A DNA stretch of 26,555 nt, taken from Solidesulfovibrio magneticus (GTDB lineage Bacteria > Desulfobacterota > Desulfovibrionia > Desulfovibrionales > Desulfovibrionaceae). Shown piece after piece: positions 8,098-16,151 of the stretch. The stretch is taken from positions 1 through 26,555 of the forward strand of contig DLGG01000065.1 in the NCBI GenBank assembly GCA_002482565.1, written 5' to 3'. Position 1 is the stretch's first letter, and each line of letters begins with the position of its first letter. The position numbers and the translations under genes were made by a program. The notes under the pieces were generated by a model that was not told the DNA's origin, made no database searches, and saw only the letters and a program-made list of their open reading frames with translations.

Positions 8098-8892
8098 TCA
8101 GGTGCGTCCGGGGCGGACCGCGACGCCGGCGCGCAGCAGGGCTTTTTTGCCCAGGGAATCCGCCAATTCCTTGAAATGCCAAATGTTGGCCGCAGCCACG
8201 GCCGAAGCGCCGGCCCGGATGCCTTCGGCGTAATCGGAAAAGTCGCCCACGCCGCCGCAGGCGATCACCGGGATGCTGGTGGCCTGAGCCACCCGGGCGA
8301 TGAGGTCGAGGTCGTAGCCTTCGCCCGTGCCGTCGCGGTCGATGCTTTGCAAAAAAATCTCGCCGGCCCCCAGGCGCTCCGCCTCGGCGGCCCAGTCGGC
8401 GGGATCGGCCCCGGCCTCGGTCCGGCCGCCGTCGAGGAACACGCCGTAGCCGTTGCCGACGCGCTTGGCGTCGATGCTGACCACGATGGCCTGGCTGCCG
8501 AACATGGCCGCGCCCTGTCCGATGAGTTCGGGCGTGCGAAACGCCGCGCTGTTGATGGTGATCTTGTCGGCGCCCCGGCTGATGAAGCGGCGCATGTCGG
8601 CCACCGAGACGATCCGTCCGCCCCAGGTCAGGGGCATGAAGCAGCAGCGGCTGACCGCGTCGAGGATGTCCAGCGGCGTGGCCAGGGTGCCGTGCAGGGT
8701 GTCGTCGCGGCGCTGGTCGTAGACGTCGCCCCGGGAGATGTCGATGTACAGGAGCTCGTCCACATTCCATTCGGAGAGGCGGCGCACCTCGTGCAGGGGG
8801 TCGCCAATGATTTGGTGATAGGAGAAGCCCTCGCTGCGTACCAGCAGGCCGTCCTTGAGCAACAACACGGGGATGAGACGGTTCTTGAGCAT
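8098..8892 (-). CDS. hisF: HisF-like synthase subunit specialised for glycan amidation
   Basis: A (beta/alpha)8-barrel protein of 264 residues, closely resembling imidazole glycerol phosphate synthase cyclase. Conserved blocks: RGADKITINSAA, SQAIVVSIDAKRV (Asp141, matching the second catalytic Asp) and SIDRDGTGEGYDLDLI. The first catalytic Asp of true HisF (in the CLDVKDG motif) is replaced: here the sequence reads VLLLKDG, with Leu11 at that position. The GGG phosphate loop also reads WGG. This fits a protein that channels ammonia from HisH to the PseA enzyme and does not make imidazole. It begins 14 bases after hisH and ends 44 bases before pseA. The Shine-Dalgarno (AAAGG) is rather far from the ATG. 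Confidence 0.88.
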   Translation of the reverse strand: MLKNRLIPVLLLKDGLLVRSEGFSYHQIIGDPLHEVRRLSEWNVDELLYIDISRGDVYDQRRDDTLHGTLATPLDILDAVSRCCFMPLTWGGRIVSVADMRRFISRGADKITINSAAFRTPELIGQGAAMFGSQAIVVSIDAKRVGNGYGVFLDGGRTEAGADPADWAAEAERLGAGEIFLQSIDRDGTGEGYDLDLIARVAQATSIPVIACGGVGDFSDYAEGIRAGASAVAAANIWHFKELADSLGKKALLRAGVAVRPGRT

Positions 8893-8906
8893 GGCGGGCC
8901 AGCCTT

Positions 8907-9527
8907 TCAACCAAGGAAATTGGCGAGCACGCGCCAACCTGCGCGCTGGCTCTTTTCCGGATGAAACTGCGTGCCGAACACCCGGCCGCTGGCCACCGCC
9001 GCGCAAAAAAGGCCGCCATGGTCGCACACGGCGGCGCAGTGGGCCGGATCCTCGGGAACAAAGGCGTAGCTGTGCACGAAATAGAAGTCCTCCCCGTCGG
9101 CCAGGCCGTGAAACAGGCCGTCGCCAGCGCCCGGCACGGGATGCACCGCGTTCCAGCCGACATGCGGCACACGCAGGCCCTCCCCCTGGGGGACAAGGCG
9201 TTCCACCCGGCCCTTGATCCAGCCCAGTCCCTTGTGCTCGCCGTGCTCCATGCCCGTTGCGGCCAGCAACTGCATTCCCAGGCAGATGCCCAGAAACGGC
9301 TTGCCCTGGCCAAGGGCCGCCTCCTCCAGGGCGGGTATCCAGCCCCGGTCGCCAAGGTTGCGCATGGCGTCGGCGAAAGCGCCCACACCGGGCAGCACGA
9401 TGTGGCTGGCCCGGCCCAGATCCGCAGGCGAATCGGCCACCAACGCTTCGACGCCCAGGGCGTTGACGGCGTTGACGACGGACACGAGGTTGCCCATGCC
9501 GTAATCGATGATCGCCACCCGTTTCAT
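8907..9527 (-). CDS. hisH: HisH-like glutamine amidotransferase
   Basis: A class I glutaminase of 206 residues that would release ammonia from glutamine and pass it to the HisF partner. The catalytic triad is intact: Cys82 in GICLGMQLL, His189 and Glu191 in GTQFHPEKSQ. The oxyanion-strand motif LPGVGAF is also present. The ATG overlaps the pseI stop (ATGA, 9524-9527), tying its translation to the Pse pathway. No other histidine-pathway gene is nearby, so a role in the acetamidino step is more likely than histidine synthesis. This follows the Campylobacter and Pseudomonas precedents. Confidence 0.9.
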   Translation of the reverse strand: MKRVAIIDYGMGNLVSVVNAVNALGVEALVADSPADLGRASHIVLPGVGAFADAMRNLGDRGWIPALEEAALGQGKPFLGICLGMQLLAATGMEHGEHKGLGWIKGRVERLVPQGEGLRVPHVGWNAVHPVPGAGDGLFHGLADGEDFYFVHSYAFVPEDPAHCAAVCDHGGLFCAAVASGRVFGTQFHPEKSQRAGWRVLANFLG

Positions 9528-10588
9528 ATGCCGGCCACCATGTCCCAACGCAAGGGAACGCCCCGGGCGATGTCGCACGCGGCCCGCCGTCCCAGCACGT
9601 CGTCGAGATAGCGGGTGGGGAGCCCATGGGCCGGCCGGATGGAACGGACGTTGGCGACGGTAAAGACGTCGCCGGCCCGCATGTCGCTCACCACGAACAA
9701 CGAACGCCGCAGCGCCTTGCAGCCGGCCTCCTGGGGCGCGGCCTCGGGTTCGCCCGAACCCAGCACCGTCTCCATCCGGCGGATGGCGCGCACCAGCGAG
9801 GCGAATGCATCGGGGGCCAGGGAAAACGCGGCGTCAGGGCCGCCGTCGTTTTCCTGGAGCGTGAAATGCTTCTCGATGATGCAGCCGCCAAGGGCCACGG
9901 CCGCCAGGGCGGCCTCCGGCCCCAAGGAGTGGTCGGAAAGCCCCACGGGAACCGAAAACTCCTCGGCCAACCGCGCCATGCGCCGCACGTTCATGGCTTC
10001 CGGCGGAGCGGGATAGGCGCTGGTGCACTTGAGCAAGGCCACTTCGGCGCAGCCGCCCTGGCGCAAGACGGCCACGGCTTCGGCGATTTCCTCCCTGCAA
10101 GCCATGCCCGTGGAAAGCAGCACCGGTTTGCCCGTGGCGGCCACGCGCCGCAGCAAGGCGATGTCCGTCAGCTCAAAGGAGGCGATCTTGAAGGCCGGCA
10201 CGTGCATGGCCTCCAGAAACGCCACGGCCGTTTCGTCGAAGGGCGTGGAAAAAAGGTCCATGCCGAGGCTGGACGCCAGCTCCAGCAACCGGGGCTGCCA
10301 CTCCCAGGGCATGGCCGCCTCGCGGTAAAGATCGTAAAGGTACCGGCCTTCCCAGGGGCCATCCGTTATGCGAAACAGCGGCGAGGCGCAGTCGATGGTC
10401 AAGGTGTCCGGGGTGTAGGTCTGCAGTTTGATCGCGTCCGCGCCGGCCCGGGCCGCCGCCTCCACGATGGCCGCCGCTCTCTCGAAGCTGCCGCCGTGGT
10501 TGGCCGACATCTCCGCAATGACGTAAACGGGCCGTCCCGGCCCGATGGCTCTGCCGCCGATATGAATGCTTCTGCCCTTGGTGCTCAC
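9524..10588 (-). CDS. pseI: Pseudaminic acid synthase
   Basis: Condenses phosphoenolpyruvate with 6-deoxy-AltdiNAc to give pseudaminic acid. About 354 residues, normal for the NeuB/PseI family. The N-terminal TIM barrel carries YVIAEMSANHGGS, ADAIKLQTYTPDT and FSTPFDETAV. The C-terminal SAF antifreeze-like domain (about 290-354) carries RRSLFVVSDMRAGD and ends with a GLPTRYLDDVLGR-type segment. The stretch EKHFTLQENDGGPDAAFSLAP has the GG-D-AFS pattern of PseI; NeuB and LegI proteins usually read GPDHKASLEP there. I chose GTG at 10588 because GAGGTG sits 5 bases upstream. A GTG three codons earlier (10597) is possible but has no spaced ribosome site. Confidence 0.93.
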   Translation of the reverse strand: MSTKGRSIHIGGRAIGPGRPVYVIAEMSANHGGSFERAAAIVEAAARAGADAIKLQTYTPDTLTIDCASPLFRITDGPWEGRYLYDLYREAAMPWEWQPRLLELASSLGMDLFSTPFDETAVAFLEAMHVPAFKIASFELTDIALLRRVAATGKPVLLSTGMACREEIAEAVAVLRQGGCAEVALLKCTSAYPAPPEAMNVRRMARLAEEFSVPVGLSDHSLGPEAALAAVALGGCIIEKHFTLQENDGGPDAAFSLAPDAFASLVRAIRRMETVLGSGEPEAAPQEAGCKALRRSLFVVSDMRAGDVFTVANVRSIRPAHGLPTRYLDDVLGRRAACDIARGVPLRWDMVAGI

Positions 10589-10635
10589 CGCCGCCACCTC
10601 GAAAATTTTGACGCTTAACGCTGTCCTTGCAGGAT

Positions 10636-11721
10636 TCAGGCCGCGATCGCAAGCATCCGGCGGGCCGTGCGCAACGCGCCCTGGCCGTCCAGGCGGCCCT
10701 GCCCGGCCAGCCGCATTGCCTGCCTGGCCTGCGCGTCCCCAGCCAGAGCGGTCAGGGCGGCAGCCAGGCGCGGGGCGTCGAGAACTTCCTGGCGGCCCAG
10801 ATTGCGGGCCGCGCCGACGGACGCGGCATACTGCGCCACCCCAAGCTGGTTGTCCGCGATCACCGTCAGCAGCGACGGAACCCCGAGAAGCATAAGCTCC
10901 CAGGCGGTGGAGCCGGCCGAGGCCAGGGCCAGGTCGGCCCAGGCCATGACCTCGGCCATGTCGTCGACATGCTCCAGGACGCGAAGCCCCAAACGCCGCT
11001 TGAGGCCGGCGACATCCAGCGCCAGACCGTCGCGGCGCAAATGGCCGGCCACAAACCGCGTCTCCAGACCGCCTAGGGCCGGAGACTCCAGGGCCTTGAG
11101 GGTTTTTTCGACGAGGCCGCTGCCGCCCGTGGCCCCGAAAGTGACGAGCAGGCGCGAAGCCGAGGCGGCCACGGCCTGCCCTTGGCGGCGCTGTGCCAGA
11201 AATTCCGGGCGCAGCAGCGTGTACTCCGGCCCGGCCAGCACGGCCCCGGGCGCAATCCGGCCCGCATAGAGCGACGCCTCGGCCCAGGGGTTGTGGTTAA
11301 GCAGCAAATCGGCCCGGTAGGCCGGCTCCCGGGCCAGATCGTCCACCACCAACACACGCGCCGCGGCGGACGCGGCCAGACGCGCCGTCCAGTCCGCCCC
11401 GAACCGGTAACCGTCGAGCACGATCCAGGACGCCGCCGTACGGCACGCCAGGGCCAGCGTTTCCTCGATGTCATGCCGCCCGGCGTCCGGCCCGGCCAGG
11501 GCGACGCCGGCCACCCCCCGCCCGGCCAGGACGGCCCGAAGCACCGGATCGGGCCGGGAAAACAGGAACACGGCCTCGCCGCCAAGGGTCCGCCAGGCCT
11601 GCGCCAGGGCCAGACAACGCATGACGTGGCCGGAGCCGACGGCCGGACCGCAATCGACGCGGCAAAGGATCGTGCCGGGAGGGCCGGGGCGTTCAGGCGC
11701 CAAGGGGCTTTGGGGACACAT
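10636..11721 (-). CDS. pseG: UDP-sugar hydrolase of Pse synthesis
   Basis: Removes UDP from UDP-2,4-diacetamido-2,4,6-trideoxy-altropyranose, giving the free sugar used by PseI. 361 residues, GT-B/MurG-like fold. The N-terminal motif GSGHVMRCLALAQAW contains the His (His32) that matches the catalytic His of Campylobacter PseG. VLDGYRFGADW, LLVTFGATGGSG and SAGSTAWELMLLGVPSLL with DNQ downstream are family blocks for nucleotide binding. The first 16 residues (before TILCRVDCG) are probably dispensable, so the true start could be slightly downstream; the ribosome site before the ATG is weak. It lies 84 bases after the methylase and 47 bases before pseI. Confidence 0.92.
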   Translation of the reverse strand: MCPQSPLAPERPGPPGTILCRVDCGPAVGSGHVMRCLALAQAWRTLGGEAVFLFSRPDPVLRAVLAGRGVAGVALAGPDAGRHDIEETLALACRTAASWIVLDGYRFGADWTARLAASAAARVLVVDDLAREPAYRADLLLNHNPWAEASLYAGRIAPGAVLAGPEYTLLRPEFLAQRRQGQAVAASASRLLVTFGATGGSGLVEKTLKALESPALGGLETRFVAGHLRRDGLALDVAGLKRRLGLRVLEHVDDMAEVMAWADLALASAGSTAWELMLLGVPSLLTVIADNQLGVAQYAASVGAARNLGRQEVLDAPRLAAALTALAGDAQARQAMRLAGQGRLDGQGALRTARRMLAIAA

Positions 11722-11805
11722 GGCTGGCGGCGGCCCTGGGTTCCGGTTCGTTCCCGGCCGGCCGGGAGTTGCCCTTGCGGGCCTGGACGAGGGCCGGGGC
11801 GCTTC

Positions 11806-12411
11806 TCATGCCGGCTTCTCCAGCAGCCAGCACGTCACGTCGTCAAAGCACTGGGCAGGTCCCCAGAAATCCTGCCGCACCAAGGAAAGGCCCGGACAAA
11901 TCCGCTGGTAATGCCCCAGGAAGTCCCGCTTCCACAGCAGGTTGGCACGCCCTCGGTAAGGGATCTCCGTGTCCTTGCCGGCGAAATACTCGGCGCAGAA
12001 AACATAGCGTCGGCTCACCCGGCAGATTTCCTCAAGGCACCGGTCCAGGGAGGCCGGCGGGATGTGGATGAGCACGCCCACCGTGAAGCACAGATCCAGG
12101 CTGGCGTCGGGAAAAGGCAGGGCGTCGGCTCCGCCCAGGGCGAACGCGCCCCCAGGCAGGCGCTCCCGGGCGACGTCGAGGGCATGGGGGTTGAGGTCCA
12201 GGCCGTGGACGGCCAACCCCGGCAGCACCCGGGCCAGGGCCATGAGGTTGTGCCCCTTGTTGCAGCCCACCTCCAGGGCGCTGGCGATGGGCAACCCCTC
12301 GAAAACCGACCGGAACGCGGGAAGCCTGGACGCCCAGTCCACCTGGTTGCGCTCGGTGTAGGCCGTGCCGAATTCGCCCTGCCAGGCCTGGGTTTGTTCA
12401 TTGGCCTGCAT
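11806..12411 (-). CDS. Pse-biosynthesis-associated SAM methyltransferase
   Basis: A class I SAM-dependent methyltransferase of 201 residues. The N-terminus EQTQAWQGEFGTAYTERN matches the start pattern of the methylase family often found beside Pse genes. The SAM-binding motif reads ALEVGCNKGHN (motif I), then HGLDLNPHALDVARERLPG (motif II) and ADALPFPDASLDLCFTVGVLIHIPP. The start is ATG at 12411 with GGAGGT 7 bases upstream; an upstream in-frame ATG (12468) lacks such a site and precedes the conserved region. The methyl acceptor is not known for the family. It may be the Pse acyl group or a hydroxyl of the mature sugar. Confidence 0.87.
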   Translation of the reverse strand: MQANEQTQAWQGEFGTAYTERNQVDWASRLPAFRSVFEGLPIASALEVGCNKGHNLMALARVLPGLAVHGLDLNPHALDVARERLPGGAFALGGADALPFPDASLDLCFTVGVLIHIPPASLDRCLEEICRVSRRYVFCAEYFAGKDTEIPYRGRANLLWKRDFLGHYQRICPGLSLVRQDFWGPAQCFDDVTCWLLEKPA

Positions 12412-12464
12412 CGCCTCACCTCCGCGCGCCGGGCGCGCCGCTAAATGTGTGTGCCCGCAGGCGT

Positions 12465-13661
12465 TCAATAAGGCTTGCCGCCGGCCGCCGCCGCAATGCA
12501 GGCAGCGGCCCTGGCCGAGGCCTCATCGTCCTGATGGGCCACCCGGCGCAGGGCCTGGCGTCCCTTTTCCAGGGCCCCGGCGTCCGGGACGCCGGCGGCC
12601 ACGGCCGCCAGAAACGCCTGCAACCGGCTGCGCCGGAAAGTGGTCTCCACCAACCCCAACCGGCAATACACGGACTCGAAAGCGCCGTCCTCCCGGGCCC
12701 GATACTCCAGGCAGATCCGACCGTCCCGGGGGTAGAGGAAAAATTCCATGGTGGGCTTGCCCACCCGCAGGGCGTCCATGACGCCCGAGGAGAACATGGA
12801 AACCACGCCCGGCACGACGGAAGCAAGGGCCATGATCGGCTGCTCGGAAACCCGGAAGCGATCCTTGGGGTAGGCTTCCAGGAATCGGACCAGTTCCTCG
12901 ACGGATTGCCGGGGATGGGGCTTAATGATCGCGACCGTCCCGGGCGTGTCCATGACGGCCGCGCAAAAGGAGCGCATGAGCTGGTCGTAATCTTCGGGGG
13001 CCAGGTAGAGGCGGTGCGGCCCGCGGATGATAAACAGCACCCCCGCGCGGCCGGCCAGAAACTCCCGCTCCGGCCCGAGCCTGGCCTGAGCCTCGTCGAG
13101 GAGCCGGCTCAGCCACCATTCGTCGTAACGGGGAAAGCCCACGGCCCGGATGGTTTCCGGTGCATAGCGCGTCGCCAGGACGGGGATGTCGTTGGCGCTG
13201 CCGCACAGGCACAGGTCGCTACGGCCCCAGACCGGCGGGGCGGTAAAACCCATGGTCCGGGCCACCCGGCTCTCCACGCCCCTGATGTAGGCAGGCGTGT
13301 CCCCGTCCAGCCCGTAAATCACGCCGCTGCAGGGAAACACCACGTTCTTGGCCCGGGAGCAGGCCTCCACGTAGGCGGCCCGCTGGGGCATGAACCCGTC
13401 GCCCGTATCGTCCTTGAGCAGCACGTCAAAGGACTCGGGCGCGTGGACCTGCAACGGATGCCGCCTGGGTTCGAGCTGTATCTCGGCCGTTTCGCGCAGC
13501 ACCTGGGCCAGAAAGGGGTTCTGCCCGAGCTTGGCGTACAGCTGGGGGGAGTGAAAGCAGGCCACGATTTCGGCCCCGTAATCCCGTTTGAGCACCACCA
13601 GCACGGGCAATATCCAGTCGATTTCCCCGATGGAGCTGGAAAATAGGGCCAGAACCTTCAT
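12465..13661 (-). CDS. GT-B-like transferase resembling CDP-glycerol glycerophosphotransferases
   Basis: A 398-residue protein that I recognise only by fold-level motifs. The C-terminal half has VAIIKPHPRQSVEEL and, further on, SMFSSGVMDALRVGKPTMEFF. This KPHP plus SSGVMDAL pattern is shared by polysaccharide GT-B enzymes such as CDP-glycerol glycerophosphotransferases and capsule transferases. The N-terminus (MKVLALFSSSIGEIDWILPVL) looks like the first Rossmann strand and helix. There is no signal peptide or membrane helix. GAGGT lies 5 bases before the ATG. It directly follows the small-acid module, so it may use the activated product of that module; this is inference. An epimerase-like role is the main alternative. 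Confidence 0.65.
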   Translation of the reverse strand: MKVLALFSSSIGEIDWILPVLVVLKRDYGAEIVACFHSPQLYAKLGQNPFLAQVLRETAEIQLEPRRHPLQVHAPESFDVLLKDDTGDGFMPQRAAYVEACSRAKNVVFPCSGVIYGLDGDTPAYIRGVESRVARTMGFTAPPVWGRSDLCLCGSANDIPVLATRYAPETIRAVGFPRYDEWWLSRLLDEAQARLGPEREFLAGRAGVLFIIRGPHRLYLAPEDYDQLMRSFCAAVMDTPGTVAIIKPHPRQSVEELVRFLEAYPKDRFRVSEQPIMALASVVPGVVSMFSSGVMDALRVGKPTMEFFLYPRDGRICLEYRAREDGAFESVYCRLGLVETTFRRSRLQAFLAAVAAGVPDAGALEKGRQALRRVAHQDDEASARAAACIAAAAGGKPY

Positions 13662-13689
13662 GCGGACCTCGCATCTCCCTGCATCGGCT

Positions 13690-14634
13690 TTAGACGATGC
13701 GGTTCAACGGAGCACGTTCCTCAAGGATTCTCAAGGCGTTTCGGGCGGCCTTGCTGCGCATCTCCTCGGCGGCCTCCCGGGAGTAGTAGGAGGTATGCGG
13801 GTTGATGACCACCCGGCCGTCGAGCCAGGATTCGCGGTTCCGCCAGGCCTCGATGAGCCGGCCGGGAGCGGGCGGCTCCATGGGCAGCACGTCGAGCCCC
13901 AGGCAGGTCACGGCGCCCGAGCGCAAAGGCTCGTAGAACAAATCCAGATCAGCCACGATCCTTCCCCGGGCGGTGTTGACCAGGGACGCGCCCGGCTTCA
14001 TGGCCGCGATAAACCGCGCATCGACCATGTTTTCTGTTTCCGGGGTCAGGGGCGTGTGGATGGCGATGACGTCGGCCGCGCCGAGCAGCTCTTCCAGGGA
14101 ATCGGCGCGCTCGACGCCAAGCAGCTTCTCGTAGCCGGCGTCGCGGTAGGGGTCGAAAATCGTCGTCGGGATCTTGAGCGCCCGGGCCTTGAGGGCCACC
14201 AGCCCGCCGATGCGCCCCGCGCCGATGACGCCCAGGGTCTGGCGCGAGCCGCGCCGCAACGGACCCAGGACGTTTTCCTGCCAGGTGGGGCCAAAGCCCC
14301 GGCACAGGTGGTCATAGCGGGTGACGCCGCGCATGATGTTGAGAATCATGCACAAGGCCGTGTCGCTGACCTCGTCGGTGCCGTAGTCCGGCGTGTTGCA
14401 GAAAACGATGCCCCGGCGGCGGCAGGCCTCGACGTCCACGTTGTCGATGCCCACGCCGTAACGCACCACGCCCTTGAGGTTGGGCGCCCGGTCCAGATAG
14501 GCGTCGTCCACGCGCTGGTGCCACACCAGCAGCACGCTGGTGTCGTGGTCCAGGGCCTGGCCCAGGCGCGGGCCGAGGATGGCCCGTTCCACGTCGGGAT
14601 TGTCGATGTAGTCGGTGATGTAAACGCTACCCAC
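13690..14634 (-). CDS. D-isomer-specific 2-hydroxyacid dehydrogenase
   Basis: Predicted NAD(P)-dependent interconversion of a 2-keto acid and a D-2-hydroxy acid; relatives are phosphoglycerate, glycerate and hydroxypyruvate/glyoxylate enzymes. 314 residues, full length without an ACT domain. The dinucleotide loop GAGRIGG (138-144) is followed by Asp161 at the end of strand 2, which favours NAD. The catalytic set is present: Arg223 in NTARGRIV, Glu253 in LPMEPP, and His280 in NPHTSYYS. The start is GTG at 14634, 6 bases after AAAGAGG, overlapping the aldolase stop by 8 bases. Overlap with the aldolase suggests they act in one route. The substrate cannot be read from sequence. Confidence 0.88.
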   Translation of the reverse strand: MGSVYITDYIDNPDVERAILGPRLGQALDHDTSVLLVWHQRVDDAYLDRAPNLKGVVRYGVGIDNVDVEACRRRGIVFCNTPDYGTDEVSDTALCMILNIMRGVTRYDHLCRGFGPTWQENVLGPLRRGSRQTLGVIGAGRIGGLVALKARALKIPTTIFDPYRDAGYEKLLGVERADSLEELLGAADVIAIHTPLTPETENMVDARFIAAMKPGASLVNTARGRIVADLDLFYEPLRSGAVTCLGLDVLPMEPPAPGRLIEAWRNRESWLDGRVVINPHTSYYSREAAEEMRSKAARNALRILEERAPLNRIV

Positions 14635-15406
14635 GGCAGGCCTCTTTGAAAATGTTGCAAGCGTCGGCGTACCCCTGGCGCAGGACCTCGCAGTCCACGA
14701 GGTACAGGAGATAGCGCACGCCCAGGTCCAGGCAGGGTCCGATGTCCTCCTTCTTGGAGGCGATGGTCCCGGCCACCTTGCCGGCGGCGTTGATCTTCTC
14801 CGACAGCGTCGCCAGCAAGCGCCGCACCTCGGGATGCTCCACCTGGCCGGGCACGCCCAGGGATTTGGAGAGGTCGTAGAGACCGACGAACACCAGGTCC
14901 AGGCCGGGCAGGTCCAGGATGGCGTCGATCTCGTCCAGGACCGCCTTGCCCTCGACATTGATGCCGACAAGGGTGTTGGCGTTGGCCGCGGCGGTAAGCC
15001 TGCAGGCGTTTTCCCGGCTGTAGCCGCCGGCCCGGGTGAAGGGCGAAAAGCCGCGTTCGCCTTCGGGCGGGTACTTGGCGAAGCGCACCACGTCGCGGGC
15101 CAGGGCGAGGGTATCGACATTGGGTATCTGCACCGCGTGCACGCCGAGGTCCAGGGCGCGCTGCATGGCGTCGGCGTTCACCCCGCCCACGCGCATGACG
15201 GGAGAAACCTGTCTGGCCTCGCAGGCCATGGCCATGGTCTGGGCGGTCTCGTAGCCGATGGGGCCGTGCTCGGCGTCGATGATGACGAAATCCAGGCCGG
15301 CGACGGCGAGTATTTCCGCCGTGACCGGCGAAGGAATCATCGCCCAGGAGCCGATGACGGCCTCGCCCCGGTCGAGTTTTTCCTTCATGAAGTTAGGGCG
15401 CAGCAT
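14627..15406 (-). CDS. HpcH/HpaI-family aldolase
   Basis: A class II (metal-dependent) pyruvate-type aldolase of 259 residues. Relatives cleave or form 2-keto-3-deoxy acids from pyruvate and an aldehyde. The key residues are in place: His47 in IDAEHGP, Arg72 in MRVGG, metal ligands Glu152 in GINVEGKAV and Asp178 in VGLYDLSKSLG. The start ATG has GGGGGAG 6 bases upstream and overlaps the 3' end of the cytidylyltransferase gene by 14 bases. Such aldolases are usually catabolic. Its place inside a glycan operon next to a CMP-ulosonate-type transferase suggests it builds a keto-deoxy acid, which is inference. Confidence 0.88.
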   Translation of the reverse strand: MLRPNFMKEKLDRGEAVIGSWAMIPSPVTAEILAVAGLDFVIIDAEHGPIGYETAQTMAMACEARQVSPVMRVGGVNADAMQRALDLGVHAVQIPNVDTLALARDVVRFAKYPPEGERGFSPFTRAGGYSRENACRLTAAANANTLVGINVEGKAVLDEIDAILDLPGLDLVFVGLYDLSKSLGVPGQVEHPEVRRLLATLSEKINAAGKVAGTIASKKEDIGPCLDLGVRYLLYLVDCEVLRQGYADACNIFKEACRG

Positions 15407-16151
15407 GGGCGCTCCCCCAGGGAATGTCGTGCTCAGTGAAGCCATGGCTGCGCAGCCAGTATTCGATGACCACGAACTGCCATTCGCTGTCGATGTCGAA
15501 GCCGAAGTCCGTGACGACGGCCTTGGAGCGCCGGCCCTGCCACTTGAAGGGCAGCTGCCCTTCGTCCATGCGGTCAAAGCACACGGGCTTCATGACCTGG
15601 ATGGAGAGATCGCAGAAATACACGCTGCCCTGGGCGTCGCGGATCGAGGAGACGTTTTGCATCAGCGACAGATCGACAAACGGCCGGATCTCGCCGTCGG
15701 ACTCCAGGCGTCTGGCCCGGGCCGGGCTGAACATGTCGTATTTGGCCACGGAAAAGCAGGAATCGAACTCGTCCGAGGCGTTCAGAAAATGGATGGCTTC
15801 GTTGAGCAGATCCACGTTGATGGCCGGATTGTTGCAAAACAACAAGGTGATGGTCGAGATGTCCGTGTCGCCGAGATCCTTGCGGATGTGGTCCCAGGCA
15901 TGAAGCAGGGCGTCCTCGGTCAGGGCGTCGGGGGTGGCCAGTTCCGCCGGCCGCATGATATGGGCGGCCCCGTAGCGCGCCCCTATGGCGGCGATGGCCT
16001 CGTCGTCGGTGGAAACGTAGAGTCGATCAATGTCGGCGCGGCTGCCGGCGATGAAGGCGTATTCCGCCGCCGGGCGGCCAAGCACCGGCCGCAGGTTCTT
16101 GCCGGGCACGCCCATGCTGTTTTTCTTGCCGATGACCAGCCCGATATTCAT
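15393..16151 (-). CDS. CMP-sugar-acid cytidylyltransferase (NeuA/PseF-like)
   Basis: Predicted to activate a keto acid sugar with CTP, giving a CMP-sugar. 252 residues. The fold order is right: a glycine/lysine nucleotide loop at the N-terminus, LYVSTDDEAIAAI (about 44-56), a LLFCNNPAINVDLL segment where family members read LLQPTSPLR, and a C-terminal DFGFDIDSEWQFVVIE block matching the IDTPEDL-like end. The loop reads GKKNSMGVPGKN (9-19), not the usual ARGGSKxIPxKN, so this is a divergent branch. It overlaps the HAD gene by ATGA (16148-16151). It is the only cytidylyltransferase seen, so it may be PseF, but its divergence and operon position also allow a different acid as substrate. Confidence 0.85.
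   Translation of the reverse strand: MNIGLVIGKKNSMGVPGKNLRPVLGRPAAEYAFIAGSRADIDRLYVSTDDEAIAAIGARYGAAHIMRPAELATPDALTEDALLHAWDHIRKDLGDTDISTITLLFCNNPAINVDLLNEAIHFLNASDEFDSCFSVAKYDMFSPARARRLESDGEIRPFVDLSLMQNVSSIRDAQGSVYFCDLSIQVMKPVCFDRMDEGQLPFKWQGRRSKAVVTDFGFDIDSEWQFVVIEYWLRSHGFTEHDIPWGSAHAAP

Noticed and set aside
8098..9527. HisH/HisF as part of histidine biosynthesis
   Set aside because: No other his genes are nearby, hisH overlaps pseI, the HisF copy lacks a catalytic Asp, and the pair sits next to a PseA-type gene.
9524..10588. Sialic acid (NeuB) or legionaminic acid (LegI) synthase
   Set aside because: The GGPDAAFS motif and the PseB/PseC/PseG neighbours indicate the pseudaminic branch.
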